The position numbers and the translations under genes are program-made. This document shows, in pieces, positions 29,679-38,529 of a DNA stretch of 64,000 nucleotides. Below the pieces are notes generated by a model. That model was given only the letters and a program-made list of their open reading frames with translations. It was not told the DNA's origin and ran no database searches. Source of the DNA: Leptospira montravelensis (lineage in GTDB: Bacteria; Spirochaetota; Leptospiria; Leptospirales; Leptospiraceae); NCBI RefSeq assembly GCF_004770045.1, contig NZ_RQFO01000004.1:62001-126000 (forward strand). Reading direction: 5' to 3'. The stretch's first letter is position 1, and each line of letters starts with the position of its first letter.

Positions 29679-30221
29679 TCACTGGGATTGTAAAAAATAG
29701 ATTCCAAGCGCTGCTGCCATTTGCGGATGGTGAATGGTTCCATCAATTAACAGGCGTTTTACTTCCTCAGGTTTTTTTAAAACAATTTCGATATCTTCTC
29801 CTTCATCCAACTCAACTTCATGAATTGGCTCAACATCGTAGGCAACATAGGAATAGGACCAGTTAGTAAACATAGCTGGATTACCAGAAAACTTTGCGAG
29901 TAATTTGTATTTTGCCTGATCAGTGGCATATCCTGTTTCTTCTCTTAGTTCTCTCTGGGCAGAAATAAGTTCGGAACCAGGTCCGTCTTCGTCTACAATT
30001 CCTCCTGGAATTTCCAAACTATCTTCTCCGATTCCATGTCTGTATTGTTTGATGAGTAAAATTTCTCCCGTTTTGGTGATAGGAACCACATTGACCCAGT
30101 TGTTTGATTTTAATACATAATAGGTTTTTTCTTCCACGGAACGGGGGAGTTGGATATCAAAACTTGCTAGAGTATAAATAGGAGTGCGGTAGAGGTCTTT
30201 CCAGTTTTTTCTTTCTTTCAC
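29679..30221 (-). CDS. Nudix hydrolase (ADP-ribose pyrophosphatase-like)
   Basis: A 180-residue Nudix protein. The metal-binding part of the Nudix box is intact (REL REETGY, residues 90-98), preceded by IPGGIVDEDG; the segment between has GPGSE where the usual form has GE-S, so the first Glu of the consensus is shifted. The family cleaves nucleoside diphosphates linked to another moiety; overall it resembles ADP-ribose pyrophosphatases. It is divergent from the GST gene, with 121 bp between. Confidence 0.85.
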   Translation of the reverse strand: MKERKNWKDLYRTPIYTLASFDIQLPRSVEEKTYYVLKSNNWVNVVPITKTGEILLIKQYRHGIGEDSLEIPGGIVDEDGPGSELISAQRELREETGYATDQAKYKLLAKFSGNPAMFTNWSYSYVAYDVEPIHEVELDEGEDIEIVLKKPEEVKRLLIDGTIHHPQMAAALGIYFLQSQ

Positions 30222-30342
30222 TTTTATACCTTAGAAATTAGATTTTTACTTTCTACAAACTGTATTGAGATTTCCCTTATTTTTTGGAATTATAAAAAAA
30301 CTTAATCTTGAAGGATGGAAGCATAGATAAAACTATCTACTT

Positions 30343-30939
30343 ATGAAATTATATGGTAGCATTACTTCACCTTTCGTAAGAAGGATTCGTTTTATTTGTT
30401 CGGAAATGGGAATTCCCTTTACCTTAGTTGATACGATGACAGAAGCAGGCCAAAAGGAACTCCGAGACAAAAATCCCCTTTGGAAAGTTCCCTATGTAGA
30501 AATTGACGATGTAAAAATTTGGGATAGCCACACCATCATCGATTATCTTTTTGAAACCAAAGGGTCAGGCAATTTTAGACCAAAAGCGGGTCCTCATCAC
30601 TACCGGGAAGCTAATTTACAGACGGCCATTGACCAAGCTTTGGATAATGCCATTCTTATCTTTTATTTGAACAAAGAAGGAATCAAACCGGATGCCGCAC
30701 CATATTTAACTAAAAATGCCCTTAGAATCAGTTCTATTTTGAATTATATCAAACAAGAGTTAAATGGTAATTTTTTCTTTACTGATGGCAAAGTAGGACT
30801 TTCTGAAATTGCTTTGTATACAACTCTCGATTGGATTCGTTTCCGCTCTGTTTTACCAGTAGAAGAGGACCCTATTTTTGCTGGTTTTCTAAACTTTCAT
30901 GGCCAAAACAAATCGTGGAAGGAAACTGCTCCTAAGTAA
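30343..30939 (+). CDS. Glutathione S-transferase family protein
   Basis: A 198-residue protein. The N-terminal thioredoxin-like half starts KLYGSITSPFVRRIRFIC with a Ser-rich site typical of GST active sites and includes KVPYVEIDD and the glutathione-binding DSHTIIDYL. The C-terminal half is the all-helical GST domain with DWIRFR. The substrate is unknown; stress detoxification or a stringent-starvation-like role is possible. It reads toward the helicase gene 47 bp downstream. Confidence 0.85.
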   Translation: MKLYGSITSPFVRRIRFICSEMGIPFTLVDTMTEAGQKELRDKNPLWKVPYVEIDDVKIWDSHTIIDYLFETKGSGNFRPKAGPHHYREANLQTAIDQALDNAILIFYLNKEGIKPDAAPYLTKNALRISSILNYIKQELNGNFFFTDGKVGLSEIALYTTLDWIRFRSVLPVEEDPIFAGFLNFHGQNKSWKETAPK

Positions 30940-30986
30940 TAAAGAACAGCCGTTTTTCACTCGACCGGATCGGATTTCCTTGGATT

Positions 30987-33023
30987 ATGTCCCTTACCGG
31001 TCTCCTTATGAAATTAAATGCGGCACAAATGGAAGCAGTTTCTACCATCCAAGGTCCCCTTCTGGTCTTTGCAGGAGCTGGATCTGGAAAAACCAGGGTC
31101 ATCACCAACCGGATTGCCCATATGGTGGAGGGTGTAAAAATCCCTGCTGGTAAAATTGTGGCCCTTTCTTTTACCAATAAAAGTGCCAAAGAGATGGCAG
31201 AACGCCTTAGGAAAATGGTTCCCCGAGAAAAACTCAAAGGAATCACACTTTCCACCTTTCATTCGTTAGGTTTAAAGATTTTAAAAGAACATATTACCAA
31301 ACTAGGTTATAACGAAACTTTTTTATTATTCAATGGAACAGACCAAGAAGCCTTTGTTTCTGACCTATTGAAGTCCAAACGACTCGATCCAAAAAAAGTG
31401 CCACCGAAAGAAATCCTTCGCCGCATTTCTTATGCTAAAAATACCCAAGTGCATCCAAAGGACAATGGGCTTACCGGTGAGTTTGACCTTGTGGCCGCAG
31501 AAGTCTTTTCGATGTATGAAGAGGGATTAAAAGAAAAAAACGCCATTGATTTTGATGATTTGATTCTTCTTCCCAAACGCCTGTTAGCCGAATTTCCTGA
31601 AATTGCAGCCTATTACCAAAGAAAACACGAATACTATCTTGTGGATGAATTCCAAGATACAAACCAACTCCAATATGAGTTTTTATCTTTATTTCGCGGG
31701 AAAAGTGACAACCTTTGTGTGGTAGGAGATGACGACCAAAGTATTTATGCCTTTCGCGGTTCCAATGTCCAACTCATCCTTAATTTTGAAAGGGAATTCC
31801 CTCATGCAAAAGTAGTGAGGCTTCTGGAAAATTACAGGTCTACATCACTCATCATCCAAGCCGCAAACTCCCTCATCCAAAACAACAAAGGTCGTAAGGA
31901 AAAAACTTTATATAGCCGAATCCCTTCCGCAGAACGCGTGGAATATTATGAAACTGCTGATGAAAGGGAAGAAGCGATTTTTGTAGCAGGGAGGATCCAA
32001 ACCTTGCTCATCAAAAATGAATTTAAGGGAAAGGAAATTGCCATTCTCTTTCGCACCAACTTCCAATCCCGGCCATTTGAAGAGGAACTTCGAAACCGAA
32101 GTATTCCTTACAAAGTTGTGGGCGGTTATAATTTCTTTGATCGGAAAGAAATTAGAGATTGTATATCTTACCTGCGCTATGTCGCCAATCCCAAGGATGA
32201 TTATTCGCTCCTTCGTATCATCAACTACCCCAAAAGGGGAATTGGTCCTGGTACCATGCAAAAACTCCAAGAGGAAGCGTTTACCCACAAACTTTCTCTT
32301 TATGAAATCTTTCATAAAATGATTGAGAGTCCTGACTATTTACCCGAAATAAAAGCTAAGGTCAGACAAGAAATCTACCAATTTGTAGAAATGGTAGATG
32401 CTTTTAAAAAGAAGTTTGCGATGTCACCGAAATTGGCCCCGGTGCTTCGGGAAATGATCACCCAAATTGGTTTTGAGAGGGAAATTTCCCTAGAAGAGAC
32501 GGAGGAGAAGGTGATCAAAGCCCGGATCTACAATTTAAGTGAACTTGTGAACATGTTGTCCTTTTTTGAAGACGAAGAGGGCCGTGAGGGCAAGGCAACG
32601 ATTTTTGACTTTTTACAAAGGCTTGTTCTCCTCATGGAAGATGAACCTAAAGAAGATGAAGAAGATCGTCGAGTGCAACTTTTGACCATGCACCAGTCCA
32701 AAGGGCTGGAATACGATTTAGTTTTTTTAGTGGGCCTAGAAGAGGGAATTTTACCGAACTCACGTGTTATAGAAGAAGAAGGGGAAGTAGTCGATGAAGA
32801 AAGACGGCTTCTCTACGTGGGTATGACTCGCCCAAGGCGAAAATTGTACTTGACTTCGGCTCGTACAAGACGCAAATTTGGGGAGCAAATCGAGAGTGCC
32901 CCCTCTCGGTTTTTAAATGAGCTGTCTCAGGACGCTGTTCTTTTTTTCCCAATGGAAACAAAGGATAGAGACACAGAAACTAAGAATTTCTTAGAGGAAT
33001 TAGACAAACTAAAGGTAGGCTAA
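30987..33023 (+). CDS. ATP-dependent DNA helicase, UvrD/Rep/PcrA family
   Basis: A 678-residue superfamily 1A 3'-5' helicase. Motifs can be read in order: Q-motif LNAAQMEAV, Walker A GAGSGKTR (about 29-36), motif Ia ALSFTNKSAKEMAER, Walker B LVDEFQDTNQLQ, motif III GDDDQSIYAFRGS, motif IV ILFRTN, motif V TMHQSKGLEYDLVFLVG and motif VI RRLLYVGMTRPRRKLYL. The length is that of Rep/PcrA. I start it at ATG 30987; ATG 31008 is an alternative. Its stop overlaps the next start (TAATG). Confidence 0.93.
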   Translation: MSLTGLLMKLNAAQMEAVSTIQGPLLVFAGAGSGKTRVITNRIAHMVEGVKIPAGKIVALSFTNKSAKEMAERLRKMVPREKLKGITLSTFHSLGLKILKEHITKLGYNETFLLFNGTDQEAFVSDLLKSKRLDPKKVPPKEILRRISYAKNTQVHPKDNGLTGEFDLVAAEVFSMYEEGLKEKNAIDFDDLILLPKRLLAEFPEIAAYYQRKHEYYLVDEFQDTNQLQYEFLSLFRGKSDNLCVVGDDDQSIYAFRGSNVQLILNFEREFPHAKVVRLLENYRSTSLIIQAANSLIQNNKGRKEKTLYSRIPSAERVEYYETADEREEAIFVAGRIQTLLIKNEFKGKEIAILFRTNFQSRPFEEELRNRSIPYKVVGGYNFFDRKEIRDCISYLRYVANPKDDYSLLRIINYPKRGIGPGTMQKLQEEAFTHKLSLYEIFHKMIESPDYLPEIKAKVRQEIYQFVEMVDAFKKKFAMSPKLAPVLREMITQIGFEREISLEETEEKVIKARIYNLSELVNMLSFFEDEEGREGKATIFDFLQRLVLLMEDEPKEDEEDRRVQLLTMHQSKGLEYDLVFLVGLEEGILPNSRVIEEEGEVVDEERRLLYVGMTRPRRKLYLTSARTRRKFGEQIESAPSRFLNELSQDAVLFFPMETKDRDTETKNFLEELDKLKVG

Positions 33024-33715
33024 TGAAATCGATTCTCCCACTAACCCTAATTTTGGCGTTGGTAGTGGCATTTGGAAATTGTGCATCAAATCAAGGAAAC
33101 CAAAAACTAGGAGTTTCCAAAGTAAATACCGGGTCCCATATGGCCCAAATCGAATCTATCGATGCTGATCTCAAATCCCTCTCTCTATCTGACGAATCCC
33201 GAGACAAACTAATTATCCGCAAAGGAAAACTTTTGCTCGATTTAGGAAAATATGATGAGACTATTTCTACTCTGAACCAAGTGAACCAGGCCAAGTCCAA
33301 CCCGGTGCAACTCTCTGAGTGGAATCTCACTATGGGAAAAGCCTATGTCGGAAAAAACGAATATTCTAAAGCCATTCAATTTTTAAACCAATCAGAACGT
33401 TTGGACAAAAACACAAACCTGATGGAGCGAAAAAAACTAGTGGTACAATCCCTTGTGGCGGAACGGGAATATTATCCTGCGCTCGCAACCCTTACCAAAA
33501 CCTATACCAAAGGGAACCAAAAGAAGGACGAATTCTATTTTGAAACAGCTGCGAAAACGTATTTAAAAATGGGTTTTGAGTATAAGAATACAGGATTTTA
33601 CCAAAAAGGATTGCAAGTTGCCAATTTAGGGTTGGAAGAATTTCCAAACAACGAAACTCTGAAGTCCATTCAGAAAGAATGTTTGGAAGTGTTGCAGCCG
33701 GAGGGCAAACTCTAA
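33023..33715 (+). CDS. TPR-like lipoprotein
   Basis: A 230-residue lipoprotein. The signal peptide ends at the lipobox AFGNC (Cys20). The mature part is helical with repeated ~34-residue helix pairs (GKLLLDLGKYDETISTLNQ, MGKAYVGKNEYSKAIQFLNQSE, KTYLKMGFEYKNTGFYQKG), the TPR pattern. It probably serves as a periplasmic or membrane-bound adaptor. It is translationally coupled to the helicase gene by a 1-base overlap and followed by the AsmA-like gene. Confidence 0.75.
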   Translation: MKSILPLTLILALVVAFGNCASNQGNQKLGVSKVNTGSHMAQIESIDADLKSLSLSDESRDKLIIRKGKLLLDLGKYDETISTLNQVNQAKSNPVQLSEWNLTMGKAYVGKNEYSKAIQFLNQSERLDKNTNLMERKKLVVQSLVAEREYYPALATLTKTYTKGNQKKDEFYFETAAKTYLKMGFEYKNTGFYQKGLQVANLGLEEFPNNETLKSIQKECLEVLQPEGKL

Positions 33716-33721
33716 GTTCTT

Positions 33722-35905
33722 TTGGAACGTATCTTCTCTTTCCAACGCCTATTTGTTTATAGGCAAACCTTGATAAACCTACTTAATAGAATCCGTGAAA
33801 ACAAGCGGGTTCTATTTTCATTTTTAGCTCTAGGTTTCATCTTTTTTGTTTTTCTACTTGGTTATTATGGTTTGGAGTATTACCTCCGTAACTATCGCAT
33901 TCCCCTTGTCCAACTTAGGAAAGTAGTTACTTACACCATCAACAAAGAACTTGGCAAAGCGGTTGATATTGGAGTATTAGATTTTTCTCTCCGCGAAGGG
34001 CTTATCATTGAAGATCTCGTGGTTTCCAATGAAGAAGACTTTTCCTTTAACGACCATATGTTGAAGGTAAAAAAAGTTACCTTTCGACTCTCGAGTTATT
34101 TTAAGAAATCTCCTACAGTCGAACAAATTGATTTTTATAGTCCACATTTGGTTTTAAATGAGAATGTGAGTTTACGAAACCAACTCATTGAATATGCTCA
34201 AAAGAGCAAACTAAAAGACATTCGATTTCATGATGCTAGGCTTACCGTCAAACAAAATGATTCCACATTGGTGGATTGGAAAGAAGGTTGGGATATTGTT
34301 TTAAAACGAAAGAATAAAAAACTATTTCTTACCTATAACAATGGTTGGTTTTGGATTCCTAATACAACTCGCATTAAGGGTGAAGGTGAATTTTCAGAAA
34401 CAAGTTTAGATGATTTCCAATTTGAGTTTAAATGGAAAAACTACCCATCGGAAGAAGCCATCATCCTAACCAATTATTTATTCGGTTCCAATGTACATTC
34501 AGCAGTCATTTCTGGCGAAGGCAAGATATTTCGAGATTCCGTTTCTGGGTTAACTGCGAGTGGAGATGTTGAATTCGAAAATTCCTTTATACCCATTCCC
34601 TTTTTTGAAAATTACATACTGGATGGATTTAGATTTCGTGAAGTATTTTTATTCACTCCAAACAAAGAAGAAAGGGAATTTTTAGGAACAGACTTCCGAA
34701 TCAAAACTTCGGTAAAAACTGAAAATGCCAAGGAGCCACTTTTAGAACGTCATTTTGAATTCCAAATTGAATCCATTGAAAATATAGCAGAAAGAATATC
34801 CGATTTGTCGGGTAATTTTACTCTTCCTTTGTCTGGAGTTTTAAAAGGAAATTTAGATCTTTTGGAATCTGGAGACAAAAACAAATGGTTCCAACTTCGA
34901 GGAGAAATTTTAGGATCAGAAATTCAATGGGATTCGAAACTTTTACAATTAGAGAAAGGATCTCTGTCTTTGAAACTTAACCAGGGAAACGAATGGAGTT
35001 TTAATTTTGATTCGTTACTTTTTGGGAAACCTTCACATCTTTCTGGCCTTGGGCTAAGTGTATGGAGTCGTTCGAAAAAAGCCGATGGATCTTTTTATTA
35101 TCCTATGACTTCCAAAACTAAACTCAATTTTCAAACACCTGACTTAACTGGAAGTGAATGGAAACCTTTATATGAGGATTGGAAAAAGGAGACCTTAGAA
35201 GAAATCAGGGAACGCCAAGAGAAGTTGATTCCAGAAGAGTATTTTTATCAAAAAAAGGTTTATAAATACTTTTTGGAATCAATGAACTTAGATTTTGGAA
35301 TTCAGATTTCCAATTTTTTTCCGTTTGGAGGTTCACAATCTCTTGGCGAATCGAAAGGTAACCTTGTGGTTAAGGATGGTAGGATGAATCTAAATTGGAA
35401 CCTTGGTAATACTGGTTCGAAGGTTTCAATGATCTCTTATTTTGCTAGTAAAACACCTAACTTTGGTTTTAGTTTGTATTTGAATGAATACCCTTGGTCT
35501 GAACCGTGGATGAATTTATGTGGTACCGAACTTAGGCCAACCCATGTTGGTTTAGATTATAGTTTTAATAGCATTGGAAGTGATTATTATAGTTTACATA
35601 AGGATGCACGAACATCTTATTTTTTGAAATTATATGGAGTTCAATTAAAAGAGGCGGATTTGGTTTCCAAATTAGAAATGAATTTAGATCCTTTGAAAAA
35701 ACCATTCCAAATGGAATTTGATTTAAGTCGATATTCGGATATGGATTATATTTCCAATTTAGTTATTTCTAGCGATTCTTTGGATCTGAAAGGATATGGA
35801 AATAATAAAAATGGAAACTATGCCATTACAACTTATGGACTTGTCGGGGAGTCTAGAGGAAGTTTTAGTTTTACTGAAGAGGAAAATAAATGCGTTATCA
35901 AATAG
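33722..35905 (+). CDS. AsmA-like membrane-anchored protein
   Basis: About 727 residues if it starts at TTG 33722; another TTG at 33770, preceded by AGG, would give a protein 16 residues shorter, and no ATG occurs before the membrane helix. A single N-terminal helix (about 31-52, LFSFLALGFIFFVFLLGYYG) anchors a long, beta-rich domain. The first segment after it (GKAVDIGVLDFSLREGLIIEDLVVSNEEDF) matches the start of AsmA/YhdP-type domains, with repeated phi-x-phi patterns later (LSGVLKGNLDLL, LQLEKGSLSLKL). AsmA-like proteins form lipid-transfer grooves between the inner and outer membranes. It overlaps the next lipoprotein gene by 16 bp. Family membership is by pattern, so moderate confidence. 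Confidence 0.65.
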   Translation: MERIFSFQRLFVYRQTLINLLNRIRENKRVLFSFLALGFIFFVFLLGYYGLEYYLRNYRIPLVQLRKVVTYTINKELGKAVDIGVLDFSLREGLIIEDLVVSNEEDFSFNDHMLKVKKVTFRLSSYFKKSPTVEQIDFYSPHLVLNENVSLRNQLIEYAQKSKLKDIRFHDARLTVKQNDSTLVDWKEGWDIVLKRKNKKLFLTYNNGWFWIPNTTRIKGEGEFSETSLDDFQFEFKWKNYPSEEAIILTNYLFGSNVHSAVISGEGKIFRDSVSGLTASGDVEFENSFIPIPFFENYILDGFRFREVFLFTPNKEEREFLGTDFRIKTSVKTENAKEPLLERHFEFQIESIENIAERISDLSGNFTLPLSGVLKGNLDLLESGDKNKWFQLRGEILGSEIQWDSKLLQLEKGSLSLKLNQGNEWSFNFDSLLFGKPSHLSGLGLSVWSRSKKADGSFYYPMTSKTKLNFQTPDLTGSEWKPLYEDWKKETLEEIRERQEKLIPEEYFYQKKVYKYFLESMNLDFGIQISNFFPFGGSQSLGESKGNLVVKDGRMNLNWNLGNTGSKVSMISYFASKTPNFGFSLYLNEYPWSEPWMNLCGTELRPTHVGLDYSFNSIGSDYYSLHKDARTSYFLKLYGVQLKEADLVSKLEMNLDPLKKPFQMEFDLSRYSDMDYISNLVISSDSLDLKGYGNNKNGNYAITTYGLVGESRGSFSFTEEENKCVIK

Positions 35906-36258
35906 TTTTTGTTAATCTTTTTCTCGTTTTATTTTTTATTTATCAGTGTAAGGAATCTAAAAATCCTGCGGATATTGCCCCTGAGATTGCCAAATTACCT
36001 GCGTTTGGTGGTGAGTGGTCTTTGGAATGGGAAAATCAAACTTATTCATTAAATATATTACCTGAAGAAAACAAGGTTCTTTGGAATGGAACAAAAGAAC
36101 TGAGCATAGAATTGGATTCTGTGGGAATTCGCATAAGACCAAGTGATGAAGAGACCATCAAAGGATATTTTTTGTATTCAGATTTGAAGCCCAAGTCCTG
36201 GATTGGAACTTGGGAAAATCGTGTGGTTCGATTAATTCGGAAGGGATCTAAGGAGTGA
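35890..36258 (+). CDS. Small lipoprotein
   Basis: A 122-residue protein with a lipobox (FIYQC, Cys20) and a beta-rich mature part. It begins 16 bp before the end of the AsmA-like gene, so translation is likely coupled, and its last 27 bp overlap the convergent lpxB gene. No motif is recognised. The neighbour suggests a partner of the AsmA-like protein in the envelope, which is inference. Confidence 0.6.
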   Translation: MRYQIVFVNLFLVLFFIYQCKESKNPADIAPEIAKLPAFGGEWSLEWENQTYSLNILPEENKVLWNGTKELSIELDSVGIRIRPSDEETIKGYFLYSDLKPKSWIGTWENRVVRLIRKGSKE

Positions 36259-37443
36259 TTGGATTTCCTTTGCTGCCTTTTTGGAAGCATTGGTAGTTCC
36301 TAGTTCTCTTTCTTTGGCATCCCGCAAAATCCCTTTGATTTTATTCCTGAGTTTTGAATTGGAAAGTATCTTCCATGCCTCCTGAAAAATATATTTAGGT
36401 TGGCATTCGTTTTGGGTGATTTCTCGGCAGACTTCCTCGCCAGATAATATATTCGCAAGACCAATGAACTTGGATTTCATCAGTAAAGATCCCAAAAAAT
36501 AAGTAAATAAACTTACTTTATATAGAATTACCATTGGAGTTTCAAAATATAGTCCCTCTAGGGTTGCTGTCCCGGAGGCAATGAGGAGTAGGTCACTTGT
36601 TTCCATCACTCGAAGTGATGCATTCCAAATATAATGGATTTGGATGTCGGGATGGATTTGTTTTAGGGAATTGATTTTTTCTAAAAGAAATGATTCTTCT
36701 TTGGCGTTGATATTCGGAAGAAGAAAAACAATTTTCTTTTTCTCTAATTTACATTGTTCGTGGAGGAGTGCAGCCGTTCCAAGTATAGGATCAATTAACC
36801 TATGGATTTCACCCTTTCTAGAACCAGGAAGAAGTCCAACGGTATAACCGTGGTGGGAATCCGGAAGTTTCTCTGTGATGACTGGTTCTTTTTTTAGTTT
36901 TTCTGGAATTCGTTTGGTGATGGGATGACCCACAAACTTAGCATTCACGCCGTATTCAGTATAAATTTCTTCTTCAAATCGGAAGAGGGTAAGCATCAAC
37001 GCAATCTGTTCTTTGATAAAAAAAATCCGATTGAATTTCCATGCCCAGATTTGAGGCGAAACATAAAATACAGTGGGGATTCCTCGCTCTTTTAATTCTT
37101 TCGCCAAACGTAAGTTAAAACCTGGATAATCAATTAAAATGGCAAGTTTTGTTGGTCTAAGTGTGGTTTCTTTTAACACTCTATAAAAAACTTTCTTCAA
37201 ATAACTATATTTTTTGATAGCTTCAGAAAATCCGATGACACTTAAGTTCTCCAATTCTTCTAAAGAATCGAGACCTTGATCCATCATTCCTTCCCCACCA
37301 ATTCCATAGAATTTGTATTCAGGTTCGAGAACTGACAATTCGTGTAAAAGATCGGATCCTAGTAAATCGCCAGAATGTTCACCAGCGATGACCAAGATAT
37401 TTTTGTCAGACTCATGTAGATGGGATTTTTTTTTGGTTACCAT
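36232..37443 (-). CDS. lpxB: Lipid-A-disaccharide synthase
   Basis: About 403 residues from ATG 37443, which has AAGGT ten bases upstream; an earlier in-frame GTG (37476) lacks one. The enzyme joins 2,3-diacylglucosamine 1-phosphate with UDP-2,3-diacylglucosamine to make lipid A disaccharide. Family marks: GEHSGDLLGSDLLHEL at the start, YVSPQIWAW, LLPGSRKGEI in the middle and ASGTATLE near residue 300. It overlaps lpxI upstream, which supplies the substrate precursor step, and the last 27 bp overlap a convergent lipoprotein gene. Confidence 0.9.
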   Translation of the reverse strand: MVTKKKSHLHESDKNILVIAGEHSGDLLGSDLLHELSVLEPEYKFYGIGGEGMMDQGLDSLEELENLSVIGFSEAIKKYSYLKKVFYRVLKETTLRPTKLAILIDYPGFNLRLAKELKERGIPTVFYVSPQIWAWKFNRIFFIKEQIALMLTLFRFEEEIYTEYGVNAKFVGHPITKRIPEKLKKEPVITEKLPDSHHGYTVGLLPGSRKGEIHRLIDPILGTAALLHEQCKLEKKKIVFLLPNINAKEESFLLEKINSLKQIHPDIQIHYIWNASLRVMETSDLLLIASGTATLEGLYFETPMVILYKVSLFTYFLGSLLMKSKFIGLANILSGEEVCREITQNECQPKYIFQEAWKILSNSKLRNKIKGILRDAKERELGTTNASKKAAKEIQSLLRSLPN

Positions 37444-38278
37444 TGAGACCTTTACTTCCGCTTTTTCCGACAACACAAAAGTTTAGTTTATGTTTGGTGG
37501 CAAATTCGATCACTGCTTTGGGATCTACCACTAAGGTTTCCCCTTCGCGAATACAGAGTGTTTTACATCCACTCTCAAGCATTACCTGAAAGGTGTGGAT
37601 GCCAATGGTAGGGAGGTCAAAACGATTGTCTTGTTTGGCTTTGGGACTTTTACAAACAACGGCATCGCCTTTTTTTTTGGTATAGGCCCCACCTCGTTTG
37701 ATGGTTTCATCCGTTCCTTCCACAGCCTCTACTGCAATTACTGACTCGTCACATACTACCACCATTTGTCCGATATCTAAATCGGCCATTTTTTCGGCAT
37801 AGAACATCCCAAAGTCGATATCTTTTAATTCTTGGGAATTGAATTTTTTGGGAGTGTATCTGCCTTCTGGTAGAAGTAAGGATTGTAAATAGATCTTTTG
37901 AGAGATAACCTTTACTCCCATTGCTTCGAATTCATCGGCAATGGCTAAAAAAATTGGATAGTCATTTCTATTGATGGTGCGGGCAAGGATAGCAAGGGCC
38001 TTGAGATCAAATTTTAATTTTTGAAAGAGGAGATCTTTACGTACCTTCCCAAGCATTAAAATTCTAGTGATCTTTTCTTTTTGGATCGTTTTAAGAATTT
38101 TACCCACTTGGGTGATGTGGACTGGAATCGTACGTGCACTATGTTCTCTAGGTGAAAAATCTGATTCAATCAGACCAAGAAATAATGGATCCTCACCGGC
38201 GCCAAGTGCTTCCGACATTCCGATATGAGGTAACTCTCCACCTCCAGCAATAATGGCTAATCGGCCTTTAGGTGCCAA
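37412..38278 (-). CDS. lpxI: UDP-2,3-diacylglucosamine diphosphatase LpxI
   Basis: A 288-residue LpxI (DUF1009) protein, which hydrolyses UDP-2,3-diacylglucosamine to give 2,3-diacylglucosamine 1-phosphate plus UMP, the step before LpxB. The N-terminus (LAIIAGGGELP) and C-terminus (RFDLPTIGIHTF, AGE-type VDPKAVIEFA) are characteristic. The start is TTG 38278, with AAGGT about nine bases upstream. LpxI replaces LpxH in some bacteria; its pairing with lpxB explains the local order. It follows the FmdB-type gene by nine bases. Confidence 0.88.
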   Translation of the reverse strand: MAPKGRLAIIAGGGELPHIGMSEALGAGEDPLFLGLIESDFSPREHSARTIPVHITQVGKILKTIQKEKITRILMLGKVRKDLLFQKLKFDLKALAILARTINRNDYPIFLAIADEFEAMGVKVISQKIYLQSLLLPEGRYTPKKFNSQELKDIDFGMFYAEKMADLDIGQMVVVCDESVIAVEAVEGTDETIKRGGAYTKKKGDAVVCKSPKAKQDNRFDLPTIGIHTFQVMLESGCKTLCIREGETLVVDPKAVIEFATKHKLNFCVVGKSGSKGLNGNQKKIPST

Positions 38279-38287
38279 AGAATTACC

Positions 38288-38518
38288 TTACGTCGTACCT
38301 GAATCCGTACTTCCAGAAGACGGAGCAGAATTATCTTTTTTATAATCGGTAACATAAAAACCAGAACCTTTAAAGATGATTCCAGCACTGGCCGAAATTC
38401 GTCTTTCGACAGATCCATTTTTACCACAAAGGCAATGGGTGAGTGCATCATCTTTCATTGACTGAACGTGTTCAAATTCTTTTCCACATGTATTACAATG
38501 GTAGTCGTAGGTAGCCAT
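38288..38518 (-). CDS. FmdB-type zinc-ribbon protein
   Basis: A 76-residue protein with the FmdB/CxxC zinc ribbon signature YDYHCNTCGKEFEH at the N-terminus and a second pair at HCLCGKNG, giving four cysteines (about residues 8, 11, 29, 31; the second pair is C-x-C rather than C-x2-C). The C-terminal tail is Ser/Thr/Gly-rich. Members of the family are small putative regulators. It lies at the start of the lpxI-lpxB group. Confidence 0.8.
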   Translation of the reverse strand: MATYDYHCNTCGKEFEHVQSMKDDALTHCLCGKNGSVERRISASAGIIFKGSGFYVTDYKKDNSAPSSGSTDSGTT

Positions 38519-38529
38519 AGTTTCCTCCT

